NCBI GenBank assembly: GCA_016748015.1 | Contig: JAAOMT010000647.1 | Coordinates: 128,880 to 192,879 of the forward strand | Origin: Geosiphon pyriformis | Lineage: Eukaryota; Glomeromycota; Glomeromycetes; Archaeosporales; Geosiphonaceae | DNA: 64,000 nt | Direction of reading: 5' to 3' | Part shown: positions 11,826 through 21,920 of the stretch, piece by piece | How the letters are laid out: every line of letters begins with the position of its first letter | Position numbering within the stretch: position 1 is the first letter of the stretch | Position numbers and translations under genes: made by a program | The notes under the pieces: generated by a model | The model's database searches: none | What the model saw: only the letters and a program-made list of their open reading frames with translations | Told to the model about the DNA's origin: nothing

Positions 11826-11843
11826 TGGTGCTCTCTATGAGAT
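11826..11843 (+). promoter_or_regulatory. Primer binding site of 1C
   Basis: TGGTGCTCTCTATGAG starts 2 nt after the LTR. TGG at this place pairs with the CCA end of a tRNA. The same block follows the LTRs of 1H, 1I, 2E, 3J and 3K with changes. The primer tRNA is not identified; its 3' end should read GAGCACCA. Confidence 0.7.
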
Positions 11844-11886
11844 ATAAATCTACAGAGAACTAGCACCAGCAACAACTATTCCTAAA

Positions 11887-13640
11887 GTGGCAAAAACAGA
11901 AATAATAGAAACAAATTATTTAGAATTTGCCAAATCCTTATTTCAACAGTACAACCAACAATTAGGATTAAGCAACAATCATTATTCAGCAGAATTAGCC
12001 TTCAATTTTTATGTCAATAAAAGAATCAAAAATTTCCTAAGAGTACCAATTGACATTGAATTAGCAAGGGAGAATTTCTACACAGAATTAATTCAACATC
12101 TTAGCTTACCATAAAATCATAGTTTTGTGCCAATCATTAGAGAAATCAATCAAACCATTGAAAAATACACTCAACAACAATTTTCTATTACCTATGTAGA
12201 CAAAAGTAAAAGAAAATTACAAACACCAGCAGTAACACCAAAAAGAATCCAAATACCAAACTAGAAAAAACAAAAAATTGAATCCCCAATATACTCATCA
12301 TATTACCACACATTTAGAAGTACAATTAATATTACATCAGCAGGTGCATCCATATTAAACATGACATCAACATTTGGGCAACTCCCATTTCAAAATAAAC
12401 AGAAAAAAGCAGAGATATTGGAAACTTACAGCAATTATTTTGAAGGATTCAAATTATGATTGCCAATACCATTAGGATTCTGATCACTATTATCTTCCCC
12501 AGATTTCAGAACCATAAGTTCTTGGAAAGTAACAGAATCAGAAAAAAAAGAAGACAACAATCAAAAATTTACTTATCAAAACCCAATTCTAGAAAATCTG
12601 GAAATTGAAACTCCAGATAATCAAATCTTAGAGCAGTAAACTCTGAATAATCAAAACCTCAATCTAATTAATCAACCAAACTTATCTCCAGTAATCATTA
12701 TCAATCAGCCACTAATTGAACTGATTATTGCACTGATTCAGCAACCACTTTAACAACCAATACAGCCACTTCAACAACTGCAACAACAACTCCAACTACT
12801 GTCAGTACAACAACAACAACTGATTGCACAAATGGCATACACCTCAATTGTAAAGCTCAAAAAATTTATGAGTGAAAAAATGACACTCAAGTATGGTTCA
12901 ATAACATAAAAAAAGCCATTATGGCTAATAGATGGAATAATGCCAGAGCTATGCAAGCTATTTCATATTTTCTTCAGGATACTGCTAACTTGTAGTATCA
13001 AAGCTTGGTCAACAAACTCCAAGATTTCAAGCATTCAAGCTTGAATTTCTAAGATACTTTAGTAATAATAACAGTATTAATTGACTGGCTAATATCTTCA
13101 CTACTATTAAACAAGAAGAAACTGAAGCAGTTATTACTTACTTAGGATGCTTTCACAAAAATCTGCACCAGATCTAAGCCATTAATGTCGATTATTTTAC
13201 AGTGGCCCAAATTCTAAATCAATTTATTTGGGGATTATGCAGTAGCATCTTGTAATGCATATGCTTACTACATCTAGCCAACCTGCAAACCACAGTCACC
13301 AATGCTAGAGATTTTGAAGCCACCAAATTAAAAGCTAATTATGCCCAAGCCATAAATCTAGTAATGAACAGATTATCTGAATTGAACTCTAAGTTAAAAC
13401 AATTCAGTGATTCCATCAATCAGAAATTAAAGAGATACTTAGCTAACAATCGAACAATTTATTAACCTTCACAATAACACAATAATCCAGGAAACTCTAC
13501 TTGTTTCCAAAATCAGCCATGTCCAACTTCATCAAATCAATTATGCCAGACAGAGACAGGTATTTGCCACAACTGTAGTAAACAAGATCACATAAGAACC
13601 GATTACCATTCTTATATTAACTCATGATTGGGAAATCAAT
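11887..13640 (+). pseudogene. gag: gag relic of 1C
   Basis: Gag opens with GTG-GCA-AAA (no ATG in frame nearby). An N-terminal domain (NYLEFAKSLFQQYNQQLGL) continues past a TAA (CAA expected) at 12112, through a Pro/Gln-rich region with a marked poly-Gln stretch (about 12720-12830), into the capsid-like core. A one-base shift occurs near 12870; after it come IKKAIMANRWNNARAMQAI, FLQDTANL and, past a TAG for TGG, YQSLVNKLQDFKH. A CCHC zinc knuckle at 13565-13606 has Tyr for the last Cys. Several CAA and CAG codons are TAA or TAG. Confidence 0.8.
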
Positions 13641-14560
13641 ATCAAAACCCAAATTGCTGGTTTCAAATGCCAAATCAGTACCCAAATTAGGATCAATACC
13701 AACCTCATTACATCTAAATAACACACCAGCCAATTTATCAACCACCAGTATATCAAGCTCTACTTTATTAGCCAACAGCACCAGTTATCTATCAACTACA
13801 GCCACAATTAGTATATCAGCTTCAACAAATCCAAACACCACCACAAAACTCACCTCAAACCAGAATCCAAAGACCAAAAATGACACAATAAAACTGGAGA
13901 TCAGCAAGAGTTGTTTACCAACTGATCTCCAGTTTTTCAACCCAACAAACAAGATCTTATTAGCAGAATTTGGGCACTGAGTACACCCAAAACCTGAATT
14001 CTCAACACTATTTAAGTTTCCTAGTTACCTCAGAAGATGCTGTATTCAATGACTTGAAAACCATCCAAAACCATTCTCTTACTAGCAACATACCTCTCGC
14101 CATTATAACCAATGATGAATTGCTAGCAGCCATTTTTCCATTTGAATTCAAGGAGCCATCAAAAACACTTTTGTTTAGTAGAACTACCTTTAAAGAAAAA
14201 CCCATTACTGCCATGTACACTGATGCTAAAGTTGATGACCATTTTATTAAACTCATATTAGACAGTGGATTAGCAAACAGTATTATCACATGGCAACTCA
14301 TAGACCAATTAGGTTGCTGAGTTGATTGCACTGTTAGTGCCAGAATCATAAGAGCCAATAGAATGACCAAAACTCCCATTAGTGAAATTAATGACTTACC
14401 CATTGAAATTGATGGCATTATAGTATTTATCAAATTTCTTGTGATGGAAGCAACTCAGTATCAAGCACTCATTAGCAATAACTAGTTGTCTAAGACCAAT
14501 ACAATACTTAACTGGACTACCCAAGAGTTGTAACTCAATTAGAATGAATAACACACTTGA
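13641..14560 (+). pseudogene. Protease relic of 1C, active site intact
   Basis: Follows Gag in the same frame (13970-14320). KPITAMYTDAKVDDHFIKL leads to the catalytic L-I-L-D-S-G-L at 14261-14269 and SIITWQLIDQLGC. D-S-G is the retropepsin signature, so this is the one copy in the window with an unaltered active site. A TGA after QLGC and a TAG in GNN-stop-LSK break the downstream part. Family members act as dimers to cut Gag-Pol. Confidence 0.8.
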
Positions 14561-14924
14561 GTACCAGCAATCTGTGGCCATTTCAAACTCAGTACTACAC
14601 TAACCACTTCACTAATTAAGTTTAAGAAAGAAGAAAAAAAACCTACCTGGGAAGCTTATTAAGTTTTTTGGGCTGACAATGATCACAATAAACTCTCATT
14701 GATTTCCTCATGGGATGACAAAAGAAAAAAAAAAAAAAAAAAAAAGAACATACCTGGGAAATTAACCAAATACTGTGGACTGACAACAAAAGCAAGTTAC
14801 TACCGAATTGGACTTGGGAAAAGAAAAAAAAAGAGAAAGAGAAAGAATCAAAACCAGTCACTACTTCAATATATATTTTATATATCTACCCTCTACCACC
14901 ACAGTCTTACTATTATTGATTAAA
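14561..14924 (+). pseudogene. Charged linker of 1C with a long A-run
   Basis: Lys-rich low-complexity coding sequence between protease and Cys-rich module. It includes a run of about 20 A near 14725, broken by one G, probably expanded by slippage from AAA/AAG codons. No domain recognised. Confidence 0.45.
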
Positions 14925-15560
14925 GCTTATATATGTCAATTGTGATAAGAAATTATTATCAATAGACATATGCTGTGGTGACAATAAAGAATACCAAATG
15001 GCAACTAAGTTTTATTGCCACTCATGTGTTCTTAAATGTTTTAGAAGACCAAAACAAGTTGAAAAATAGAATAATGAACCATGCTTGGCTTGTGAGAAAA
15101 CTTTTCTAGACAAAGAAATGTGGAATGACATTTCTGGGCAAAAAAGAACATGTGATGAATCATGTTAATACACAATTCTAATAAGTGATTGGGTTAGAAA
15201 AAAAACATCAATAGAAGCTGTCTAGAAAAGAGCTGTAAAATGTCTAGATGGTTGTTTACATAATGACAACAAAATTTGGCAAATGGCACTCACAAAAATC
15301 AAAGGAGCATTACCTAAAGAGATCAAAGTGATCAAAAACAACCCACCAGAACCCATAAAACTTGACTGGAGCCCAAACTCAGATATAGTTCTAAAACCAA
15401 TGAACCCAGAGCAATTTCACAAACACTATTAAGAATTAACACTAACTAGAAAAGTACAAAAACAATGTTTAGAGCAGTTAAACACTCAATACTGTTTGAT
15501 TTTCTGTGACTTTCAATATTGTAATGAGTGTGATCTTATTTACAATCCACTATTATGTAT
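14925..15560 (+). pseudogene. Cys-rich (putative zinc) module of 1C
   Basis: Starts YVNCDKKLLSIDICCGD (the first Cys of C-x2-C is lost to Val-Asn spacing, the second kept at 14941). It is followed by KFYCHSCVLKCF, NNEPCLACEKTF, a C-x3-C pair (TCDESC) and YTILISDWV. A helical part (IWQMALTKIKGALPKEIKVI) precedes the second cluster IFCDFQYCNECDLIYN at about 15499-15548. Two TAG and one TAA interrupt the frame. The same order and spacing recur in 1A, 1G, 1H and 2E. It probably binds zinc; whether it acts on nucleic acid or on dUTPase assembly cannot be read from the sequence. Confidence 0.6.
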
Positions 15561-16671
15561 GATCTACATAATCTCAAAGAAAAATAAACCAATCAGCAGC
15601 TGTGCATCAGAATTGAAATCAATTTTTGATTCCAATTCAAACTCTGACAATGATGACAATGAAAATGCCAGTTCCAGCTCTGTTCAATATGGCAACCAAA
15701 ATAACAATAACTCAAACTCAGATTCAAACTCTAAACAATACATTGTGCTTCCTGATCTCATCAAAGAGCAAAAACTGAAATGGTTTAATAATAATAATAA
15801 AGATATTATGCCAGAACGTGCACATAATACTGATACAAAATTTGATCTGAGATATCCAGGGAAGAATGCCATTAAATTGAAACCAAATTTGTGCACTTGT
15901 ATTGATCTTAAAATAGCATTAAAAATTCTGGCAACAACAATAGTTCAACTAGCATTTAGGAATAGTTTAGCAAAAAAAGAAATCAACATTAGAGGAGGAA
16001 TAATTAATACAAGATATATAGAAAATATTATTGCAATACTACAAAATAACTCAGAAAAAGCATACATTATAGAGCCAAACAAAAAAATAGCACAAACAAT
16101 ATTTCTGCCTCTGATAAAAATAGCTCAGTTAATTTTAGTGAAAAATAAAGAAAAATTAGGGATCACAACAAGAAGAATAAGTGGATTTAGATTCATAAGT
16201 AGAATAGATGTACTAGTTAATATGGCAGAGGAAAAAGTTGTTGACAAAGGAGAAATTATCTTCACCTGTCAATTCATTTCCATTTCACTATATAATAGGT
16301 ATATGTTAGCATTAAAAAGAAAGATGAAAGATCAGTTACAGATTTTTGAAACAGAACCAACCATTTGCAAATCAGGAGAGATTGGACTTACCAATCTATA
16401 TATATCAGCCAAAAACCTGAAGCATGTCAAAATTTCCATCCACAACACCACTGAAGATGTCATTGAGATTCCAAAAAGAACTATCATCAGATATTTAAGC
16501 ACTGAAATCAAAAACCAGTCACCAGATACCATTTCAGACTTTTCACAACTTTGCAAATATGTAGATATTACATTACAAACCATATATAGACGAAATAAAT
16601 ACTATTTGCTTCAAGCAAAACAATTAAAACAAATGAACTTAGAAAATCTAAACTCATTTCAACAGATATAG
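15561..16671 (+). CDS. dUTPase-like domain of 1C and pre-RT linker, long open frame
   Basis: Part of the longest open frame in the window (391 codons, 15496-16671), a polyprotein fragment without its own start. An Asn/Ser/Asp linker is followed by dUTPase motifs: 1, HNTDTKFDLRYPGK (about 15823); 2, FRNSLAKKEINIRG (15954); 3, IINTRYIENI, with Asn for the catalytic Asp; 4, KKIAQTIFLPL; 5, SGFRFISR, where GFGSTGR is expected. The substitutions in motifs 1, 3 and 5 make dUTP hydrolysis unlikely in this copy, although the fold is complete. The last 130 codons are the Ty3-type NLYI...VIEIPKRTII pre-RT segment. The lack of stops over 1.1 kb contrasts with its neighbours. Confidence 0.75.
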
Positions 16672-17520
16672 CTAAAGATATTACTCAACAATTTTAATAA
16701 CATCATTGCTAGTGAAAACAAATTTGGCCATACTAATATTATCCAGTATTAGATCAAAACTGGAGATACAATGCCAATCAAACAAAAAACATATAGAGTA
16801 CCACCAGCCAGCCATGAAATCATTTGTCAAGAAATCAATCAAATGTTAGACAACAGACTAATTCAGCCATCAATAAGTCTATGGTTATTACTACTAGTAA
16901 TAGTCTGGAAAAAAAATGGAAAAATTTGCTTTTGTATGGATTATAGAAAATTCAATGGAGTCACTTGTGAAGACAGCTATCCAACTTTACAGATCCAGGA
17001 GCTATTCAATGCTTTTGGTGAAAACAAATGGTTTTCAACATTAGATCTGGATAGTGATTACTAATAAGTAGCCATAAATTCAGCTAATAAAAAAAAATAG
17101 CATTTACCACAAGAAAAGAGAATTTTGAATTCAAAATCATGCCATTCAGCTTAATGAACACACCAGCCACATTCCAATGGCTAATGGAAATCATATACAC
17201 AAGATTACTATGGAAATCAGTAGTTGAATACTTGGATGATACTAATGTATTTTTAAAAACATTTAATAACTATTTTTATCATCTACAACAAATGTTCGAG
17301 AGACTCAGATATACAGGATTGAAATTGAATGCAATTAAGTATTTCTTTTGAAAAACAGAACTCAAGTTCTTGGAATATGTCATAAGCAAAGATAACATCA
17401 AAACAGATCCAGACAAAATTGAAACAGTCAAAAACTTTCTAGTACCAACCAACTCGACAGAACTAAGAGCATTCTTGGGATTTGCCAGATACTATTGCCA
17501 CTTTATCAAAGACTTTTCCA
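16672..17520 (+). pseudogene. Reverse transcriptase relic of 1C, YLDD intact
   Basis: Shows NFNNIIASENKFGHTNIIQ, MPIKQKTYRVPPASHEI, FCMDYRKFNGVT, FSTLDLDSDY followed by two TAA codons where WQ is expected, MPFSLMNTPATFQ (17139) and the palm YLDD at 17229-17240. After a TGA come KFLEYVISKD and FLGFARYYCHFIKDFSK. Both catalytic aspartates survive, but several stops and a shift near 17060 prevent a full product. It is the most complete RT active site on the plus strand. Confidence 0.85.
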
Positions 17521-18040
17521 AACTGGCTCAACTATTATACCAGCTCTAAACAAAGAACACCAAATATGAATGGACAGAAAACCAGCAAGAAGCTTTTGAT
17601 ATACTAAGAAGAAAACTTATTCAAGCTCTAGTATTGATTTATTCAGATTACAGCAAGCCATTCATTATTACAACTAATGCATTAGGTCAAGCATTGAGAG
17701 CAGTATTATCTCAGAAAAGACTAGATGAAAGAGAACATCCAGTAGCATATGCCAGCCGAAGTTTGAGTTCAGCAAAAAAAAACTATGGAACACCAGCATT
17801 AAAATACTTAGCAATATACTGGACAGTTATAAAATAGAAGGAATACTTGAGCCAGAAATTTGACATCTACATGGACCATAAAGGATTGATTTCAATCCAG
17901 AAACAAAAATTTGGAGACAATTGTTATGCTTGATAGAAGATAGAACTTTTACCATTCAAATATACAATACATTATAAAAAGGGAAAAAAAACTAGAAATG
18001 CTGATGATTTGTTGTAAATGAAACAAATCTAAGAACATTT
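17521..18040 (+). pseudogene. RNase H relic of 1C
   Basis: Contains ENQQEAFDILRRKLIQALV, TNALGQALRAVLSQ (first Asp of the DASGQ motif changed), EHPVAYASRSLSSAKKNYG, ALKYLAIYWTV (catalytic Glu changed to Lys) and YMDHKGL (Asp kept). Catalysis should be lost. The TAG at 17835 is followed by readable sequence up to the integrase linker. Confidence 0.75.
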
Positions 18041-19318
18041 TAAACCAAAAATATAACAAAAAATGAATACACAAAAACATCAACAACTTCAATATTATAT
18101 AAATACCCAATTGTTCAAGGAGAAATTATTTCAAAAAGAACAAAACAACATCAAACAACAGTCCAAATATTTTATCATCCACCAAAATATACTTTATCAG
18201 AAAAACAGAAAGAATCCAGATTGACCAACCAGAATAATCACAGAATCAGAAAAAGAAACGATATTATTCAACATGCACTCAGATCCAACAGCAGGACATT
18301 TTCATAAAGAAACAACAATAGAAAGAACCAGAGAAAATACTATTGGCTATCAATGTATCCAGACATCATTCAATACATTCAAAATTGTGATGCTTGTTAG
18401 AAAAGAGAAGGAACAAGATCCAGAAAACTATTAAGGTCAATCAAAGTGGGACAACCATTTGATTATATTGGAATTAATTTAGTTGGTTTATTAACAATTA
18501 CCAGCAGAGGCAACAGATATATTGTAATAGCCATAAATTATCTTACCAAATGGCCAGAAGCAAAAGCTATTCAAAGAACAGATGCAAAATCCATTGCTGA
18601 ATTTGTTCACCAAAATCTAATTTGTCGACATGAATGTCTAAAAAAATTACTATCAGATTAAAAAACTCACTTTGTAAATAAGACATTAGTAGAATTAAGT
18701 CAAAAATTTGGAATCAAAAGACTATTATTATCACCATACCATTCACAAACAAATAGCTTAGTTGAGAGATTCAATAGAACATTGTGTAAAGCAATTGCCA
18801 AAATCAGCCAAAAAAATCAAGATGAATAGAATTTGTTTATATCATCAGTATTATTTGCTTATTGGACAATGAAGTAAGACACTATACAAACAACACCATT
18901 TAAATTAGTATATGGTAGAACAGTAACACTATTAGTGAAAATATAAATCAATACATATCCAATAAAACCAATAACCAAAGACAATTTTCAAGAAACACTG
19001 CTGAAAAGAACATATAACTTAATGGAAACACTAGAAAACAAATGGCAGAGAACAGTTAATAACATTCAAAAGTTACAAGAAAAACAAAAAAAAAGACATA
19101 ATAACCAACTACCAGATAAACCAGTTGAATTCAAGATTGAAGACAAAGTACTTTTACATTGTACCAAAGCAGAAAAACAATGGAGTAGAAAATTTGACCC
19201 CAAATAGAATGAACCATTTTACATAGAAAATTTTTTAGAAAATAGAGCTTATAAATTAAGATAGAACAACAAAATCCTGGCCAAAGTAGTACATAGTGAT
19301 CAACTGAAACAATATTAC
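18041..19318 (+). pseudogene. Integrase relic of 1C
   Basis: The HHCC part has HSDPTAGHFHKETTIERTR and NCDAC. The catalytic core reads GINLVGLLTITS (first Asp changed to Asn), LLSD followed by a TAA (second Asp kept) and NSLVERFNRTLCKA (Glu kept). The C-terminal part 19022-19207 is Lys/Gln-rich, with KIEDKVLLHCTKAEKQW, followed by the GPY/F-like PFYIENFLENRAYKLR. Stops are mainly TAG for TGG and TAA for CAA. Confidence 0.85.
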
Positions 19319-20136
19319 CATACAATATCAGCATCTACCAATAATATTCCACAACTGGAAGTATAGTAAATACTAGTCTAACCAGATAAAATTTCACAAA
19401 ATTTGGAACCAATCATAATCATTAGACCAAACATGTAAAATTGAACAATAAAAAAAGTATATAAAGACATAGTAAACGTGACAAAAAACTTCAGAAAAAT
19501 GGAAATTACTGACAACATCTACTTACTAACACAACAACTCTTTTAATTAATTCAACAATGGAATATAAAAATTACTATCAACCAACAAATCATTTGGTAC
19601 AGAGATACTAAGAAAATATCCCAATACAAGATACAGAGAAAACCGGAAAACACCATTGACAAAATAATTTTAAAAATAAAATTGGCAATAGAAGAGCCAA
19701 CAAGTATTACCACATATCAAAAACTGACCAAAAAAACATAGAAGTAATGGATACAAAAATTTCCAAGGAACTTTTGTTATTTCCACTTGGAACAACATTT
19801 GAATATTCAGAACTTATATACAAATAAAACAAAACAATTATTTGATCCAGAAATTTTACAATAACTCAAACAATTAATGGGAAAGAACAATCTAACCACA
19901 CAAACCTGAGCCATCTATCAATTACAAATTGGATTTCAAGACTAATCAGAAATCTTGCTCAATCTAGCAATGGACACCATTACTATTAACCAAATAAAAA
20001 AAATAACTAATGCCTAATTTGAAGAATTAAAAAACAAGATAACACAAGTAATTCTTGAAAAAGAAGTTTAAAAAATACTCAAAAACAGAAAATTAGAGTT
20101 AGAAAATTTAGGAAATCTCAATAAAGCTCAATATTA
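19319..20136 (+). pseudogene. Integrase extension of 1C, unknown function
   Basis: Continuous with the integrase frame and uninterrupted by an insertion, so it gives the full extent: about 270 codons ending at a TAA just before the polypurine tract. Segments: IPQLEV, LEPIIIIRPNM, YKDIVNVTKNFRKMEITDNI, LTIQ-like Gln helix, KLAIEEPTSITTYQKLTKK, WIQKFPRNFCYFHLEQHLNI, and a C-terminal helical, Lys/Glu-rich tail (FEELKNKITQVILEKE). It is predicted soluble and helical; no known domain is recognised. Confidence 0.6.
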
Positions 20137-20150
20137 AAAGGAGAAAATAA
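20136..20150 (+). promoter_or_regulatory. Polypurine tract of 1C
   Basis: aaaaggagaaaataa abuts the 3' LTR; purine-only except for its end. It is the expected primer for plus-strand synthesis. Confidence 0.65.
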
Positions 20151-21002
20151 TGTTATTCATAGAATATAGGAAGTATATTAGCATATAAATTAACCAATAA
20201 GAAATAGATATAGTAAATATGGAATTCCAAAATTCCTCTTAAAAAAATCACAGGATTTCAAGAATTTTAGGATTTTTGTATAAAAAATTACAGAATTTCA
20301 GAATTCCAGAATTCCTCTTAAAGAAATTGCAGGATTTCAGGAATTTCAGGATTCTTGGTGTGAAGAATTGAGGAATTGAGGAATCTCAATTATGTATATA
20401 TAGTGGTAATATTAGAAGTAGAAAAGACAGATCTCTCAGTTTAGATTTTATTGAAACTACCTTTCCAAATTACAAATATTAATAAATAATTATTTGCTAT
20501 CACAATCTACCTTCTATTATCAACATTTCATGCTGATAATAATTCATACTTGACCACACTGGAACAATAGTTCTTGATTATGGCTATTGATAGAATACTA
20601 ACTTAATTATCTTGGCTTAACTTCTTTATTTTTCTTTTATTTTTCTTTTATTTTTTTTCTTTTATTGTTGTTGTATACTAATTGATTAAAGAAATAATAC
20701 ATAGAGTTATTGACATCAGGATATAGTACTAGTAAAAGACCCAGAAATAAGAGTAGAACACTTAATTGAAGATAGCTTACCAAGAGGATTACTGGCTATT
20801 ACATTAAGAAAAAAATTAATAAAACTGCAGTTTTGGAAAGCTATGGATAAAACAATTATTGAATCTCTGTTCATTATACAAAGAACTCAACCAAAATCTT
20901 CAGATTGATAAAACCTTTAGAAATCACCAACCATATTACTTATTGAGCACCAAATTATGGGTTTGTTATTTGATTCAAGACTCCAAATAATCATCTGTAA
21001 CA
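20151..21002 (+). repeat. 3' LTR of copy 1C
   Basis: 852 bp, TGTTATTC to CATCTGTAACA. Same layout as the 5' LTR, with tandem GAATTCC/GAATTTC palindromes (about 20220-20350) and a TATA box at about 20395. It differs from the 5' LTR at many transitions, which dates the insertion as old. Confidence 0.9.
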
Positions 21003-21317
21003 ATGGATTAAACAAAATGATTATTTGACACAACAATACTGCAACAAATAGAACAATTTGACTACACAAGTAAGAACTATTTATTGGCTACACACTGGAT
21101 TTCAAGATTAACCAGAAATCTTACTCAAAACAGAAATGAATACTATTACTGTTAACCAAATGGGAAAAATAACCAATGCCCAATTTGAAAAATTACAGAA
21201 CAAGATAACACAAGTAATTATCGAAAAAAAAGTTCAAAAAATACCCAAAAATAGAGAATTAAAGTTAGGAGATTTAGAAAATCTTGACAAAACTTAATAT
21301 TAAAAAGGAGGAAATAA
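21003..21317 (+). pseudogene. Integrase extension of 1B, last part
   Basis: Continues the 1B extension broken at 10956 and ends with the Glu/Lys-rich tail, a TAA and a purine-rich tract (aaaaaggaggaaataa) against the LTR. The sequence fits the end of the extension in 1A and 1C. Confidence 0.6.
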
Positions 21318-21920
21318 TATTACTCATAAAATATAGGAAGTATATTAGCATATAAATTAGCCAATCAGAAGTAAACATAGTAAATGTGGAATTTCAGAAT
21401 TCCAGAAATTGCAGGATTCTCATATAAGAAATTGCAGGATTTCAGAATTCCAGAATTTTTCTCAAAAAAATTGCAGGATTTTAGAAATTCCAGAATTCTT
21501 GGTATGAAAAATTAAGGAATTAAGAAATCTCAATTATGTATATATAGCAGTAGTATTAAAAGTAAAAAAAAAACAGATCTCTCAGTTTAGATCTTATCTA
21601 AGCTATCTTTCCAAATTACAAATATCAATAAATAATTATTTGATATTGTAATCTACCTTCTATTATTAATACTACACATTTTAGTAAGCTTCCAGACAAG
21701 CAATTTCTGAAAAAAAGTTAATATTTACTACAATGTAACTACACAAAGTAACTGGCATGAAATTGGCTATTCCACTTATAAGCCCAGCAGTTCAAATTAT
21801 AGAAGATAATTTGAAGATAAATTCAGTTACTGGAGGTTTAACTACTTCCTAAAAATGTAAATTCACAGCAAACAAACATTAATAACATTCGAGAAAAAAG
21901 ACCAAAAACCTTTAGTAACA
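21318..21920 (+). repeat. Chimeric 3' LTR of 1B: family 1 U3 joined to family 2 U5
   Basis: It starts TATTACTCATAAAATATAGG like a family 1 LTR and keeps the CCAAT-like block, GAATTCC tandem palindromes and TATA box up to about 21670. From about 21668 it becomes the family 2 LTR end (TTTTAGTAAGCTTCCAGA..., ending AGTAACA at 21920), matching 46008-46249 of element 2E. The join falls at a short shared actaca-like sequence. The 603-bp product has correct LTR ends on both sides, so it looks like a recombinant LTR rather than a truncation. Confidence 0.75.

Larger units (their letters stand above)
10957..21002 (+). mobile_element. Complete family 1 element, copy 1C (10.05 kb)
   Basis: The only copy of family 1 seen from LTR to LTR. 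Order: 5' LTR, primer binding site, gag, protease, Cys-rich module, dUTPase, RT, RNase H, integrase, integrase extension, polypurine tract, 3' LTR. It is large for a Ty3-like element (usually 5-6 kb) because of the extra modules. Its two LTRs differ at many sites and the coding region has dozens of nonsense codons, so the insertion is old. Active-site motifs of protease (DSG) and RT (YLDD) are nevertheless intact. Flanking acag/atgg support a 4-bp target duplication. Confidence 0.92.
8854..21920 (+). mobile_element. Family 1 copy 1B, interrupted by 1C
   Basis: The copy is visible from mid RNase H (8854) to 10956 and again at 21003-21317, followed by its 3' LTR, which is chimeric. Copy 1A is inserted at its left edge, so its gag-to-RT half should lie upstream of the window. 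Copy 1C is inserted in the integrase extension: the pieces join exactly when 1C and one copy of a 4-bp duplication are removed (acag at 10953-10956, atgg at 21003-21006; both fit an ancestral acgg). Confidence 0.85.

Noticed and set aside
14699-14923. Lys-rich small protein around the poly-A run
   Set aside because: It is the charged linker of the 1C polyprotein with slippage in an A-run, not a separate gene.
19319-20136. Envelope gene (errantivirus-like) after integrase
   Set aside because: It is in frame with integrase, and I see no signal peptide, furin-type site or transmembrane segment.
10957-21002. An active or autonomous retrotransposon
   Set aside because: DSG and YLDD survive, but gag, RT, RNase H and integrase have stops, frameshifts and lost catalytic residues, and the two LTRs are clearly diverged.
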